IMG/VR virus record: IMGVR_UViG_3300031951_016635
Span: 1-20,518 of that record
Origin: a virus
Reading direction: 5' to 3' (one strand)
Length of the DNA stretch: 20,518 bases
In this document: piece after piece, positions 1 through 8,477 of the stretch
Layout: the number at the start of each line of letters is the position of its first letter
Position numbering within the stretch: position 1 is the stretch's first letter
Position numbers and translations under genes: made by a program
The notes under the pieces: model-generated
What the model saw: only the letters and a program-made list of their open reading frames with translations
Database searches by the model: none
Told to the model about the DNA's origin: nothing

Positions 1-2
1 CA

Positions 3-2420
3 GATTGGGGTATAAAATTTATACACGGGTCTATTTTAGATGAAGAGCTAATGAAAACAGTACTTGTTGATGCTGATGTTGTTCATCATTTGGCAGGAAT
101 TACTGATGTTGCATATGTTAAAACTGAAGCAAATAGTGAACAAGATAAAAAAATTAACGAAACTGCCGTCATTGGTACAAATAACATTCTAAAATACACT
201 TCTGAACATTGTAAAATAATATTCCCATCAACTCATGTTGTGTTTGAGGGATTTACAGAAACTAAAATGAATATTTCTGAAAATGAAGAAGTATGTCCTG
301 TATTAACGTATTCAACAGGAAAAGTACAGAATGAAAAAGACATACGATTGTCAGGGAAAAAACACATTATTTTAAGATTGGGTTCAGTATATGGGTATTC
401 TACCGACACAATGAGAATTAATATAATGCCAAATTTGTTTTCAAAAATGGCATCACAAAACTCAAATATTAAATTGTTTTCAGGTGGTGTTCAATATAAA
501 AGTTTGGTAAACCTTATTGACACTGCACGTTGTTTTAAATTCATGGAAAAAGATTCCATTGTCAATGAAACGTTCCATTTAGTTAATGAACAAAAAACGG
601 TTAAAGAAGTTGCTGAAATTTGTAAAAAGTATAAACCAAATATTGAATTGATATCAACCAAAGATGAAGTTCCAAATTTAGGTTATACTCTATCTAACAA
701 AAAGTTATTATCGACAGGATTTAATTTCTTATATAATTTAGAAGAAAGTATCAAAGAAATGATTGATAATTGGTCTGAAAAAGAAATTAGACAAGAATTA
801 GAATATACCGTACAAGGTGGAAAAGAGTACATTGACAATAGAGGTAAAATTTCAAATTATGAATTAACTGAATCAATTAATTTGATTGGTTATATTGAAT
901 CTAAAAAAGGTACTGTTAGAGCAAATCATTATCACCCTATTCAAGAACAAAAATGTTTATTAATTACAGGGAAATATGTTAGTGTAATTCAAGATTTATC
1001 TTACGAAAACGCTCCAATAGAAACAAGAATTATTTCACCGGGTGATATTGCGATAATAAAACCAAATGTTGCCCACACTATGGTTTTTTTAGAAGATTCT
1101 GTATTTTTAAATTTGGTTAGAGGTGAAAGGGAACATGAAAATTATGGAATAACACATACTATTCCTTATATTTTAGTTGATGAAAAAATGAGACAAAACA
1201 TTATGTTGAATTACACAACAAAATGTCGTTCTTGTGGTGATTCAAAACTTGAAGACGTAATTAGTTTAGGTTTATCACCATTAGCTAATAATTTATTAGA
1301 CAATATAAATGATACTGTTGAACAATTTCCATTAGAAGTAAAATACTGTTCTAATTGTCATAATTGTCAACTATCATATGTTGTTGAACCTGAAAAAATG
1401 TTTGACAACTATTTCTATGTGTCTTCGACCGCACAAACTTTTAGAAAACATTTTATTGATGCTTCTTTGAAATACATTAAATTATTCAATTTAACATCTG
1501 AAAGTTTAGTTGTTGATATTGGAAGTAATGATGGGGTTTTTCTTAAACCATTAAAAGAAAACGGTGTTCGTGTTTTAGGTGTCGAACCAGCAAAAAATAT
1601 ATCAAAATTGGCAAATGAAAATGGTGTTGAAACTATCAACAGTTATTTTGATAAAAATGTGGTAGATATCATTTTGAGTGAAAAAGGAAAGGCCGACTTG
1701 GTAACCGCATCTAATGTTTTCGCACATTCTGATGAATTAGTTAATATTACAAATGAAACTTTTAGATTACTTAAAGATGATGGAACTTTTGTTGTTGAAG
1801 TACAGTATTTGTATGATACTATTAAAGATTTAACATTTGATAACATTTATCACGAACACGTAAACTACTGGTCAGTTACATCTATAAATAATTTTTTTAA
1901 AAATTTAGGTTTTACAGTTTATGATGTTGAACATATTGAAACTCATGGAGGTTCTATAAGAGTTTATGTGTCTAAAAATATTTCAAAAATTTCAAAAAAT
2001 GTTGGTGAATTTTTGGACAATGAAATAAAATTTGGAATTACTGATTTAGATATGTATAAAAAATTTGGTAAAAAAGTAGAAAACCTAAAAAATAATGTAA
2101 AAAATAATTTTACAAAACTTAAATCAAAGTATTCTAAAATTTCAGCTTACGGTTCACCAGCTAAAGCAACCACTTTTTTGAATTATTTTGGTATAGATAG
2201 TTCTTTTATAGATTACACTATTGAGGATAACAAATTAAAACATGGTAAAATAATACCAGGAGTTAATATTCCAATTAAAAGTAAGGAGTTTTGTTTAGAA
2301 AATTTACCTGAAGTAATTGTTGTTTTAGCTTGGAACTTTTTTGACGATATAGTCAAAAATAATCAAGAACTTGTTGAAAAAGGAGTTCAATTTATTAATA
2401 TAAAAGATTTACAAAATTAA
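3..2420 (+). CDS. SDR epimerase/reductase - cupin - C-methyltransferase fusion (5' partial)
   Basis: The reading frame is open to the window edge, so the N-terminus, including the Rossmann GxxGxxG loop, is missing. The codons before the ATG at 51 still read as SDR sequence, so that ATG is internal. Numbered from it: an extended SDR domain at about 1-245, with HHLAGITDV, FPSTHVVFEG and the Y87-S-T-G-K91 catalytic pair; a cupin at about 250-372, with RANHYHP near 290-296; then a TylCIII/NovU-type sugar C-methyltransferase at about 386-789. The methyltransferase has CxxC pairs (C392/C395 and C433/C436) for zinc, the SAM loop VVDIGSNDG at 487-495, the IYHEHVNYWS motif and a C-terminal GSPAKATTFLNYFGI segment. 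Such domains epimerise or reduce and C-methylate 4-keto-6-deoxy nucleotide sugars in the cytoplasm. SDR-cupin fusions of CapF type are known; adding the methyltransferase is less usual. The next gene starts 4 bases downstream. Confidence 0.88.
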   Translation, partial: DWGIKFIHGSILDEELMKTVLVDADVVHHLAGITDVAYVKTEANSEQDKKINETAVIGTNNILKYTSEHCKIIFPSTHVVFEGFTETKMNISENEEVCPVLTYSTGKVQNEKDIRLSGKKHIILRLGSVYGYSTDTMRINIMPNLFSKMASQNSNIKLFSGGVQYKSLVNLIDTARCFKFMEKDSIVNETFHLVNEQKTVKEVAEICKKYKPNIELISTKDEVPNLGYTLSNKKLLSTGFNFLYNLEESIKEMIDNWSEKEIRQELEYTVQGGKEYIDNRGKISNYELTESINLIGYIESKKGTVRANHYHPIQEQKCLLITGKYVSVIQDLSYENAPIETRIISPGDIAIIKPNVAHTMVFLEDSVFLNLVRGEREHENYGITHTIPYILVDEKMRQNIMLNYTTKCRSCGDSKLEDVISLGLSPLANNLLDNINDTVEQFPLEVKYCSNCHNCQLSYVVEPEKMFDNYFYVSSTAQTFRKHFIDASLKYIKLFNLTSESLVVDIGSNDGVFLKPLKENGVRVLGVEPAKNISKLANENGVETINSYFDKNVVDIILSEKGKADLVTASNVFAHSDELVNITNETFRLLKDDGTFVVEVQYLYDTIKDLTFDNIYHEHVNYWSVTSINNFFKNLGFTVYDVEHIETHGGSIRVYVSKNISKISKNVGEFLDNEIKFGITDLDMYKKFGKKVENLKNNVKNNFTKLKSKYSKISAYGSPAKATTFLNYFGIDSSFIDYTIEDNKLKHGKIIPGVNIPIKSKEFCLENLPEVIVVLAWNFFDDIVKNNQELVEKGVQFINIKDLQN

Positions 2421-2424
2421 TATT

Positions 2425-3084
2425 ATGAAAATAAAAAAACATTTAGAAGAAAATAAAGACACGTACAAACCTTGGATTGTAGATAAAAATCAAGGTATGG
2501 TTGAGTGGAAAATTTTACCTTATTTACAAAATATCGAAAATGGTGTCTTTGTCGAAGCGGGTGCACATGACGGTTTATTCCAATCAAATACAAAAATTTT
2601 AGAAGATTTGGGTTGGTCAGGAGTTCTTGTCGAACCATCTGAAAACGCATTTAAATCTTGTAAACAAAATAGGTCTTGTATTGTAGAAAATTGCGCATTA
2701 GTTTCTTTTGACTATAAAGATGAATTCATTTACGGAGAATTCAATGACCACCCAAGAGCGTCAATTATGGGTCCTAAAGTTTATTCTGCAAAAGCGAAAA
2801 CATTAACATCTATTTTAGATGAACATAATATAAAACATGTAGATTTTTTAAGTTTAGATGTTGAGGGTTATGAAATGGAAGTACTTAAAGGGATTGATTT
2901 TGACAGAATTAATTTCAAATTTTTACTGATTGAGGTGAATTCAAGCTTTTACACATTAGATAATTTGGAAGCCTTTTTAAAAACTAAAAGTTTTAATTTG
3001 GTAACAAATATTTCAAATTTCACAAGAGACAACGCTCCGGGTTGGCCGGGAAATCACCAAGATTATTTATTTGAAAAAAAATGA
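2425..3084 (+). CDS. FkbM-family SAM-dependent methyltransferase
   Basis: A 219-residue protein matching the FkbM methyltransferase family. The SAM-binding loop is VFVEAGAHDG at 41-50, followed by the acidic strand end LVEP at 68-71. The family's second signature, DFLSLDVEGYE, lies at 140-150. FkbM proteins are mostly O-methyltransferases acting on sugars, polyketides or glycan ends; the substrate cannot be read from the sequence. It starts 4 bases after the SDR-cupin-methyltransferase stop, and its last codons overlap the next start by ATGA, indicating translational coupling. Its place among sugar-nucleotide and glycosyltransferase genes suggests methylation of a glycan or activated sugar (inference). 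No signal peptide or membrane segment is visible. Confidence 0.86.
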   Translation: MKIKKHLEENKDTYKPWIVDKNQGMVEWKILPYLQNIENGVFVEAGAHDGLFQSNTKILEDLGWSGVLVEPSENAFKSCKQNRSCIVENCALVSFDYKDEFIYGEFNDHPRASIMGPKVYSAKAKTLTSILDEHNIKHVDFLSLDVEGYEMEVLKGIDFDRINFKFLLIEVNSSFYTLDNLEAFLKTKSFNLVTNISNFTRDNAPGWPGNHQDYLFEKK

Positions 3085-4049
3085 AATTATTAGACCCAAC
3101 AATATTAGTTAAAAAAGTTGATTACTCATTTGGTGACCAATCAAGTGACGTACACAATCTTTGGGATAAATCTGTCAAAGAAGCAAACATCAATAATTCT
3201 GAATTCATTGAGTTATACAATTCTAAAAAGAATGAAAAAAACGTATTAACACTTTTTATTGATAACATCAGGTTATACCAAAGAAAAAATGTGAAATACA
3301 CAAATATTGAATTACGAAATGAAGTATCCAAAAATTATAAAGATGAAAGAGTTAAACAATTATCTAACAACGACTTGTTAGATTTATGTTCAAAACTTAC
3401 TGATATGAAATTTATCATCTTTACAGGATTTGAAGACACTCCTACTGATGAAGAAATTTTTGATAAGATTCCTGATAATGTAATTGCAATTTACGCATCA
3501 AATGCAACAACTTTTGGAGGTAAGGTAATTCCAATTCCTTACGGAGTTCAAAGAAAATTGAACCCTTTTGATTCCCGTCATGAAATATTGTTAGATTTAA
3601 TTAATAATAACTTTTTACCGAATAAATTACTTTATATAAATCACAATGTTTCGTCAAATATAGAAAGACAAAAAATTAATGATAAATTTCAAAATGAGAA
3701 TTGGGTCACAATAGATAGACCAAAATCAATTAATTCTGACGATTATAAAAATTATTTATTATCAATTAAGAATCATAAATTTATGATTTGTCCCGATGGA
3801 AATGCAATTGGTTGTGAATGTCATAGGGATTGGGAAGTAATTTACATGAGAAGAGTACCAATTGTAATCGATAGTCCATATTTAAGAAAAATATTCGAAG
3901 GTGTTCCTGTACTATTTGTCAAATCTTTTTTAGATATCAACCAAGATTTATTAATTGAAAACGATTTTTTATTTCAGGAAATGCAAAATTTTGATTTAAG
4001 AAAATTAGATTTTGAAAAAATTTATGATTCAATTATAACCAATCTTTAA
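3081..4049 (+). CDS. exostosin-like glycosyltransferase
   Basis: A 322-residue protein. The C-terminal half carries the segment at 233-264 that resembles exostosin/GT47-type GT-B glycosyltransferases: KFMICPDGNAIG, then CHRDWEVIYMRRVPIV, equivalent to the usual 'F.LCP.G.g....R.wEal..G.IPVI' pattern that binds the sugar nucleotide. The N-terminal half is not recognisable by family and probably holds the acceptor-binding Rossmann domain. No transmembrane segment is seen, so the enzyme should be cytoplasmic. It overlaps the FkbM gene by 4 bases and is followed 3 bases later by GDP-mannose dehydratase. The donor sugar may be the product of the neighbouring enzymes (inference). The fold is fairly sure; the precise substrate is unknown. 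Confidence 0.68.
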   Translation: MKLLDPTILVKKVDYSFGDQSSDVHNLWDKSVKEANINNSEFIELYNSKKNEKNVLTLFIDNIRLYQRKNVKYTNIELRNEVSKNYKDERVKQLSNNDLLDLCSKLTDMKFIIFTGFEDTPTDEEIFDKIPDNVIAIYASNATTFGGKVIPIPYGVQRKLNPFDSRHEILLDLINNNFLPNKLLYINHNVSSNIERQKINDKFQNENWVTIDRPKSINSDDYKNYLLSIKNHKFMICPDGNAIGCECHRDWEVIYMRRVPIVIDSPYLRKIFEGVPVLFVKSFLDINQDLLIENDFLFQEMQNFDLRKLDFEKIYDSIITNL

Positions 4050-4052
4050 AAA

Positions 4053-5027
4053 ATGAAGAAATCTTTAATTACAGGAATTAATGGACAAGACGGTTCATAT
4101 TTATCAGAATTTTTAATTGGTAAAGGTTACGAAGTTCATGGGACATTAAAAAGAAATTCAGTTGCTGAAAATCAAACTGCGAGGTTAAATAATGTTTATG
4201 AAAAGGTAAAACTACATTATGCAGATTTAACTGACATATCATCTTTAATATCAGTAATTCAAAAAGTAATGCCTGATGAGATATATAATTTGGCAGCCCA
4301 ATCACATGTTAGAATTTCTTTTGACCAACCAATATACACATCCCAAGTTACCGGAATTGGTACTCTTAATCTATTAGAAGCCGTAAAACTCATAAAACCT
4401 GATACTAAAATTTATCAAGCTTCGTCATCTGAAATGTTTGGTAATTCAATTGATTCTGACGGATACCAAAGAGAAACAACATCTATGAATCCTGTATCAC
4501 CTTATGGTTGTGCAAAAGTTTTTAGTTACAATATTTGTCGTAACTACAGGAATTCTTACAATATGTTCATTTCAAATGGTATTTTATTTAACCACGAATC
4601 ACCAAGAAGAGGAACTAATTTTGTAACCAATAAAGTATGTAAAGAAGCGGTTAAAATTAAATTAGGGCTATCTAATGAACTTAAATTAGGTAATCTTGAT
4701 GCAACTCGCGATTGGGGTCATGCTAAAGATTACGTTAGAGCCATGTGGGAAATATTACAATTAGATAAATCTGATGATTTTGTATGTGCAACAGGAATAT
4801 CCCATTCGGTTAGGGAACTTTGTAATTATGTGTTTTCTTCTTTAGGATTAGATTATACAAAATATGTCACACAGGATGAAAAATTTTTAAGACCTGAAGA
4901 ATTACATGATTTGAAGGGTGATTCTACTAAACTAATACAATCAACAGGGTGGAGTCATGAATATACCTTTGAAACAATGCTAAATGAAATGATTGACTAC
5001 TGGTTAGATTATTATACAATTAAATAA
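4053..5027 (+). CDS. gmd: GDP-mannose 4,6-dehydratase
   Basis: A 324-residue extended SDR enzyme that converts GDP-D-mannose to GDP-4-keto-6-deoxy-D-mannose, the precursor of GDP-fucose, rhamnose, perosamine and related sugars. NAD(P)-binding GINGQDGSYL lies at 8-17 and NLAAQSHVRISF at 79-90. The active site has SSSEMFG at 124-130 (Ser125/Glu127) and the Y151-x3-K155 pair. Family-specific stretches include CRNYR, NHESPRRGTNFVT near 180-192 and GNLDATRDWGHAKDYV. The length is close to, if slightly shorter than, cellular Gmd. Its stop codon shares a base with the next start (TAATG). The product would be a suitable substrate for the fused epimerase/C-methyltransferase upstream. Gmd genes are known in other T4-like phages such as cyanophages. 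Confidence 0.95.
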   Translation: MKKSLITGINGQDGSYLSEFLIGKGYEVHGTLKRNSVAENQTARLNNVYEKVKLHYADLTDISSLISVIQKVMPDEIYNLAAQSHVRISFDQPIYTSQVTGIGTLNLLEAVKLIKPDTKIYQASSSEMFGNSIDSDGYQRETTSMNPVSPYGCAKVFSYNICRNYRNSYNMFISNGILFNHESPRRGTNFVTNKVCKEAVKIKLGLSNELKLGNLDATRDWGHAKDYVRAMWEILQLDKSDDFVCATGISHSVRELCNYVFSSLGLDYTKYVTQDEKFLRPEELHDLKGDSTKLIQSTGWSHEYTFETMLNEMIDYWLDYYTIK

Positions 5028-5767
5028 TGACAAGAAAAAAAACAATTACAAAAGACAGTCAGTATATTACTACTGATATCAAACCAAAAATGTCTAAAAA
5101 AGACCAAATTAGTGGTATGATTAAAAAGAGTAAAGATAAATTTCTTACTCAAAGTCAAAGAGAGTATTACGATAAACTAAAGAAAAATCAAATTACAATT
5201 TGCTCAGGCCCTGCAGGGGTTGGTAAAAGTTTCATAGCAATGAAAGCTGCAGTAGATTTAATTGCCGACCACACTTCCCCTTATGAAAAAATAATAATTG
5301 TAAGACCGGCAGTTGAAGCTGAAGAAAAATTGGGTTCTTTACCAGGTAACGTTGAAGAAAAATTAGACCCATATATTTTCCCATCTTACTACCTATTGAA
5401 TAAAATTATAGGTAAAGAGGCAAGAGAAAAATTAAAACAAATGGAAGTAATTGAAGTTTTTGCTTTAGCATACATGAGAGGTATGAATATAGATAACTCA
5501 ATCTTGATATTTGAAGAAGCTCAAAATGCCACCCCTAAACAAATGAAACTCTTACTAACTCGTATTGGTACTGATAGTAAGTTTTTTATATCAGGTGACT
5601 TGGAACAAACAGATAGATATAAAGATAAAAAACATTCAGGTTTATGGGACGCAATCGAAAAATTCAAAAATATTTCTGAAATTGGTGTTCACGAGTTTGG
5701 TGATGATGACGTGGTAAGAAACCCACTAATAACTGAAATATTAAAAAGATATGAAGATAGGAATTGA
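5027..5767 (+). CDS. phoH: PhoH-like ATPase
   Basis: A 246-residue P-loop protein of the PhoH family. After a basic N-terminal stretch of about 40 residues come the family's TQSQREYYDKLKKN entry helix, Walker A GPAGVGKS at 61-68, VRPAVEAEEKLGSLPG at 92-107, and a Walker B-like ILIFEEAQN at 159-167 followed by TPKQMKLLLTRIG. SGDLEQTD at 189-196 fits the sensor region. PhoH proteins are predicted ATPases linked to RNA metabolism or phosphate stress. They are very common in marine and T4-like phages, but the phage role is unsettled. The start is fixed by a one-base overlap with gmd (TAATG), and the C-terminus overlaps the next gene by 17 bases. Confidence 0.93.
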   Translation: MTRKKTITKDSQYITTDIKPKMSKKDQISGMIKKSKDKFLTQSQREYYDKLKKNQITICSGPAGVGKSFIAMKAAVDLIADHTSPYEKIIIVRPAVEAEEKLGSLPGNVEEKLDPYIFPSYYLLNKIIGKEAREKLKQMEVIEVFALAYMRGMNIDNSILIFEEAQNATPKQMKLLLTRIGTDSKFFISGDLEQTDRYKDKKHSGLWDAIEKFKNISEIGVHEFGDDDVVRNPLITEILKRYEDRN

Positions 5768-6338
5768 TATTAACGGTGTATTAAGAGACACTATTGGTAA
5801 ATTCAAATCTGTTTACGATAAATTCCTTATTCAACAAACAGATGGTATGGAAGAAGAGGAAGGATTTGAGTATAAAATCATTGAACCAATTGATAGTTTA
5901 GATTTGTTTAATCATTTTCTATTTCCATCAAAAGAAGATATGTTTTCATTTATGTACGAAGAGTGCCCTATGGAAATTTTTGGTCATGCTCCGTCATCAG
6001 AAATGAATACATTCAATGTGTTAAATGATTTATATATTAAACATCGTGATAAAATTGAGTTCACAATAATTTCAGATGAAATATCAAAATCAAAACCCGC
6101 AACATTATTTTTCTTATCAAAATTTGGTTGTTTGTTTGAAAGAATTTTGTTTTTTAATGAACTGACTAAAACTCAAGTTTTGAATGATTTTGATTTAATA
6201 GTTACTTCTAATCCTGATATTATTATTAATTACAATAACAATGTTGTAAAATATAAAACAGAGTACAACGAAAAAATAAACTCACCTATTTCTATTTCTA
6301 AATTAAATGAATTAGATGAGGTAATTTCAAAATATTAA
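5751..6338 (+). CDS. HAD-like protein with Asp-to-Asn change in motif I
   Basis: A 195-residue protein. It opens with KIGIDINGVLRDT, which looks like HAD motif I (DxDG[TV]) with the nucleophile D6 kept but the usual second Asp replaced by N8. Candidate motif II is FTIISDE near 105-111, and K113/K115 may stand in for the motif III lysine. The expected acidic motif IV is only weakly present at FDLIVTSNPDI. The second Asp acts as general acid/base in HAD phosphatases, so phosphatase activity is uncertain; it may be a specialised or non-catalytic member. It overlaps phoH by 17 bases in another frame, showing tight coupling. The start at 5751 puts motif I right at the N-terminus, as is usual for HAD proteins. 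Confidence 0.6.
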   Translation: MKIGIDINGVLRDTIGKFKSVYDKFLIQQTDGMEEEEGFEYKIIEPIDSLDLFNHFLFPSKEDMFSFMYEECPMEIFGHAPSSEMNTFNVLNDLYIKHRDKIEFTIISDEISKSKPATLFFLSKFGCLFERILFFNELTKTQVLNDFDLIVTSNPDIIINYNNNVVKYKTEYNEKINSPISISKLNELDEVISKY

Positions 6339-6340
6339 AA

Positions 6341-6604
6341 ATGTTAAAAGTTTTAGGGGAACATTATTATATTGACCTTGACAAAGTTCAGTCATACATC
6401 AATATAGACACACCGTCATTATCAGGTAGTACTGAACAACAAATTGGAGTTGTTCAATATGAATTTATAAAAATGTTAATGGAAGTAATTTTAAGTGAAC
6501 ATGAAGAAGTTGATGAAACTTTAGGTGAAAAAGCTTCATTATCTATACCTTTTAAATTATCCTTTAATACACTATTAAATAATAAAATAATTCAAAAATA
6601 TTAA
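6341..6604 (+). CDS. small conserved-type phage protein of unknown function
   Basis: An 87-residue protein not recognised by family. It begins MLKVLGEHYYIDLDKVQSYI, has an amphipathic middle helix (EFIKMLMEVILSE) with an acidic tail, and ends in a basic NNKIIQKY. It has no Cys, signal peptide or membrane segment. The gene is two bases after the HAD-like gene and three before the next glycosyltransferase, so it belongs to the same transcription unit. The tight packing and an uninterrupted frame with phage-like codon use support a real gene. No function is proposed. Confidence 0.6.
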   Translation: MLKVLGEHYYIDLDKVQSYINIDTPSLSGSTEQQIGVVQYEFIKMLMEVILSEHEEVDETLGEKASLSIPFKLSFNTLLNNKIIQKY

Positions 6605-6607
6605 TTT

Positions 6608-7666
6608 ATGGAAGATAAAATCACAAAGATTGAACAATCAATTAAAAACATTCTAAACAAAAGTGCAAGAATTTATTTTTTTGTACAAGATACGAAAGGT
6701 AACGCCAAAGCATCTATCAAATATATCTATGATATGGCGTTAACACTTAAAAATGACAATTACAATGTAATTATTTTACACGAAAAACCTGATTATTTTG
6801 GAGTTACAAATTGGTTAGGAAATAAGTACGATGGAATTCAACATCAATCAGTAGAAGGTCAAAATTTACAGATAGCTCCTGAAGATATTATGATTATCCC
6901 TGAAATTTTTGGCTATGTTATGTCACAATTAACAAATTTACCATGTACCAAAATAGTATTATCACAATCATATGATTATATTTTTGAAACACTTCAACCA
7001 GGTCAAACATGGCAACAATTTGGTTTTACAAAGTGTATTACAACAAGTGAAGAACAAAAAAGTTATGTTTCAAAAATGATGAGAATGAGCGCAATTGACA
7101 TTATTGAACCATTAATCGATGAAAGTTTTAGTAAGTCAAAATTACCTTCTAAGCCAATCATATCTGTAATGTTTAGAGAACAAAGAGACAGTGTTAATTT
7201 TATTAAAAGTTTTTATCAAAAATATCCTCAATTTAGATGGATTACATTTAGAGATATGAGAGGATTAAGTCAAGATGAATTTGCAAATACACTTAAAGAA
7301 TCTATGTTATCGGTGTGGAATGATAGAACAAGTTCATTTGGCACATTCCCTATTGAATCAATGAAATCAGGAGTTGCGGTTATGGGAGTTATCCCTAAAT
7401 TAATCCCAAGTTGGTTAAATGAAGATAATGGTATTTGGGTTCAAGACGAAATTCGTTTGGTTGATTTTGTTGCAGATTTTGTTCAAAACTGGCTTGAGGA
7501 TAACGTTTCAGAAAAGTTGTATGAAAACGGATTCAAAACCGCTGAAAAATATTCAGATACTAATAAGTTTAATGGTTTGATTCTACAGTCATTCCAAAGT
7601 TATTTTAACACAATAAGACAAAATTTTGAAACTGAATTAAATAAACTTCAATTAATAGAAAATTAA
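6608..7666 (+). CDS. GT-B glycosyltransferase (GT4-like)
   Basis: A 352-residue protein with two Rossmann-like halves. The N-terminal half has ARIYFFVQDTKGNAKASIKY and a strand-rich acceptor domain. The C-terminal half holds SSFGTFPIESMKSGVAVMGV at 242-261, equivalent to the GT4 'EGfGl..lEAMa.G.PVv' sugar-nucleotide loop, with the conserved Glu at 250. NEDNGIWVQD near 271-280 matches the usual following 'n.G..v'. There is no membrane segment. It lies 3 bases after the small unknown and 4 before a second glycosyltransferase. It probably transfers a sugar to a glycan or virion or host component (inference). The substrate is unknown. Confidence 0.72.
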   Translation: MEDKITKIEQSIKNILNKSARIYFFVQDTKGNAKASIKYIYDMALTLKNDNYNVIILHEKPDYFGVTNWLGNKYDGIQHQSVEGQNLQIAPEDIMIIPEIFGYVMSQLTNLPCTKIVLSQSYDYIFETLQPGQTWQQFGFTKCITTSEEQKSYVSKMMRMSAIDIIEPLIDESFSKSKLPSKPIISVMFREQRDSVNFIKSFYQKYPQFRWITFRDMRGLSQDEFANTLKESMLSVWNDRTSSFGTFPIESMKSGVAVMGVIPKLIPSWLNEDNGIWVQDEIRLVDFVADFVQNWLEDNVSEKLYENGFKTAEKYSDTNKFNGLILQSFQSYFNTIRQNFETELNKLQLIEN

Positions 7667-7670
7667 AAAT

Positions 7671-8477
7671 ATGGAAAATTTATTAGATATTAGTGTAATT
7701 CTACCAATTAAAAATATGAAAATGAAAGATTTCGAAGATTTCTTTCAAAAAGCAGTTGAGTCAGTAACAACTCAAGAATTTTTACCTAAAAATCTTATTA
7801 TTGTTTATGGTGAAGATAAAAATTTATCAGATTACCTTAAAAAATACGATTTTAAAGGATTAGAAACTACTTTTGTCGAATTCAAAGATGAACCTAATTT
7901 TGCAAATCAAGTAAATTTAGGTGTTTCTAAAGCAGAAACAAAATGGGTTAGTATTTTAGAAGTTGACGACGAGTACTCTAAAATATGGTTTAAAAATGTT
8001 AAAACTTATATGGAAGTATATAATACTGTTGATGCATTTTTACCATTAGTTGTTGATGTCGATAATAAATTAGTATTCCAAGGATTTACAAACGAAGCAA
8101 CCTTTGCCGCTAACTTCTCACAAGAGATGGGTTATTTAACCAACGAAACATTGTTACAATATCAAAATTTCCAAACATCAGGAATGGTATTTAAAAAATC
8201 TTTAGTTGATGATTTTGGTGGTTTCAAACCAAGTATTAAATTAACATTCGTTTATGAATTTTTACTAAGATTAACTTATAACTCAGCCAAAATTTTAACC
8301 ATCCCTAAAATTGGATACAAACACATTAATTTGAGGGAAGATTCTATTTTTTGGGAATACAAAAATGGTTCGTCAATTTTAAAAGAAGATGAAGTAAAGT
8401 TTTGGGTTTCTTCAGCAAAGAAAGAATATTTCTTTACGGATGACAGAAACATAAAATATGTATCTGAAAATGCTTAA
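7671..8477 (+). CDS. GT-A (family 2-like) glycosyltransferase
   Basis: A 268-residue protein with the start of a family 2 glycosyltransferase: ISVILPIKN at 7-15, VESVTTQEFLPKNLIIVYGE as the first helix and second strand, and NFANQVNLGVSKAETKWVSILEVDDEYS at 76-103. The acidic VDDE group takes the place of the metal-binding DxD. It lacks a membrane anchor. The C-terminal part (FVYEFLLRLTYNSAKILTIPKIGYKH) fits the acceptor side seen in this family. The stop codon overlaps the start of the late sigma factor gene (TAATG). Together with the GT-B and exostosin-like genes, this makes three different glycosyltransferase types in 5.5 kb. Confidence 0.74.
   Translation: MENLLDISVILPIKNMKMKDFEDFFQKAVESVTTQEFLPKNLIIVYGEDKNLSDYLKKYDFKGLETTFVEFKDEPNFANQVNLGVSKAETKWVSILEVDDEYSKIWFKNVKTYMEVYNTVDAFLPLVVDVDNKLVFQGFTNEATFAANFSQEMGYLTNETLLQYQNFQTSGMVFKKSLVDDFGGFKPSIKLTFVYEFLLRLTYNSAKILTIPKIGYKHINLREDSIFWEYKNGSSILKEDEVKFWVSSAKKEYFFTDDRNIKYVSENA

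Noticed and set aside
51-53. ATG as the true start of the first gene
   Set aside because: The frame stays open to the window edge, and the preceding codons read as normal SDR sequence (a 'gsIlDeelm' segment before the VLVDADVVHHLA strand). The gene starts outside the window.
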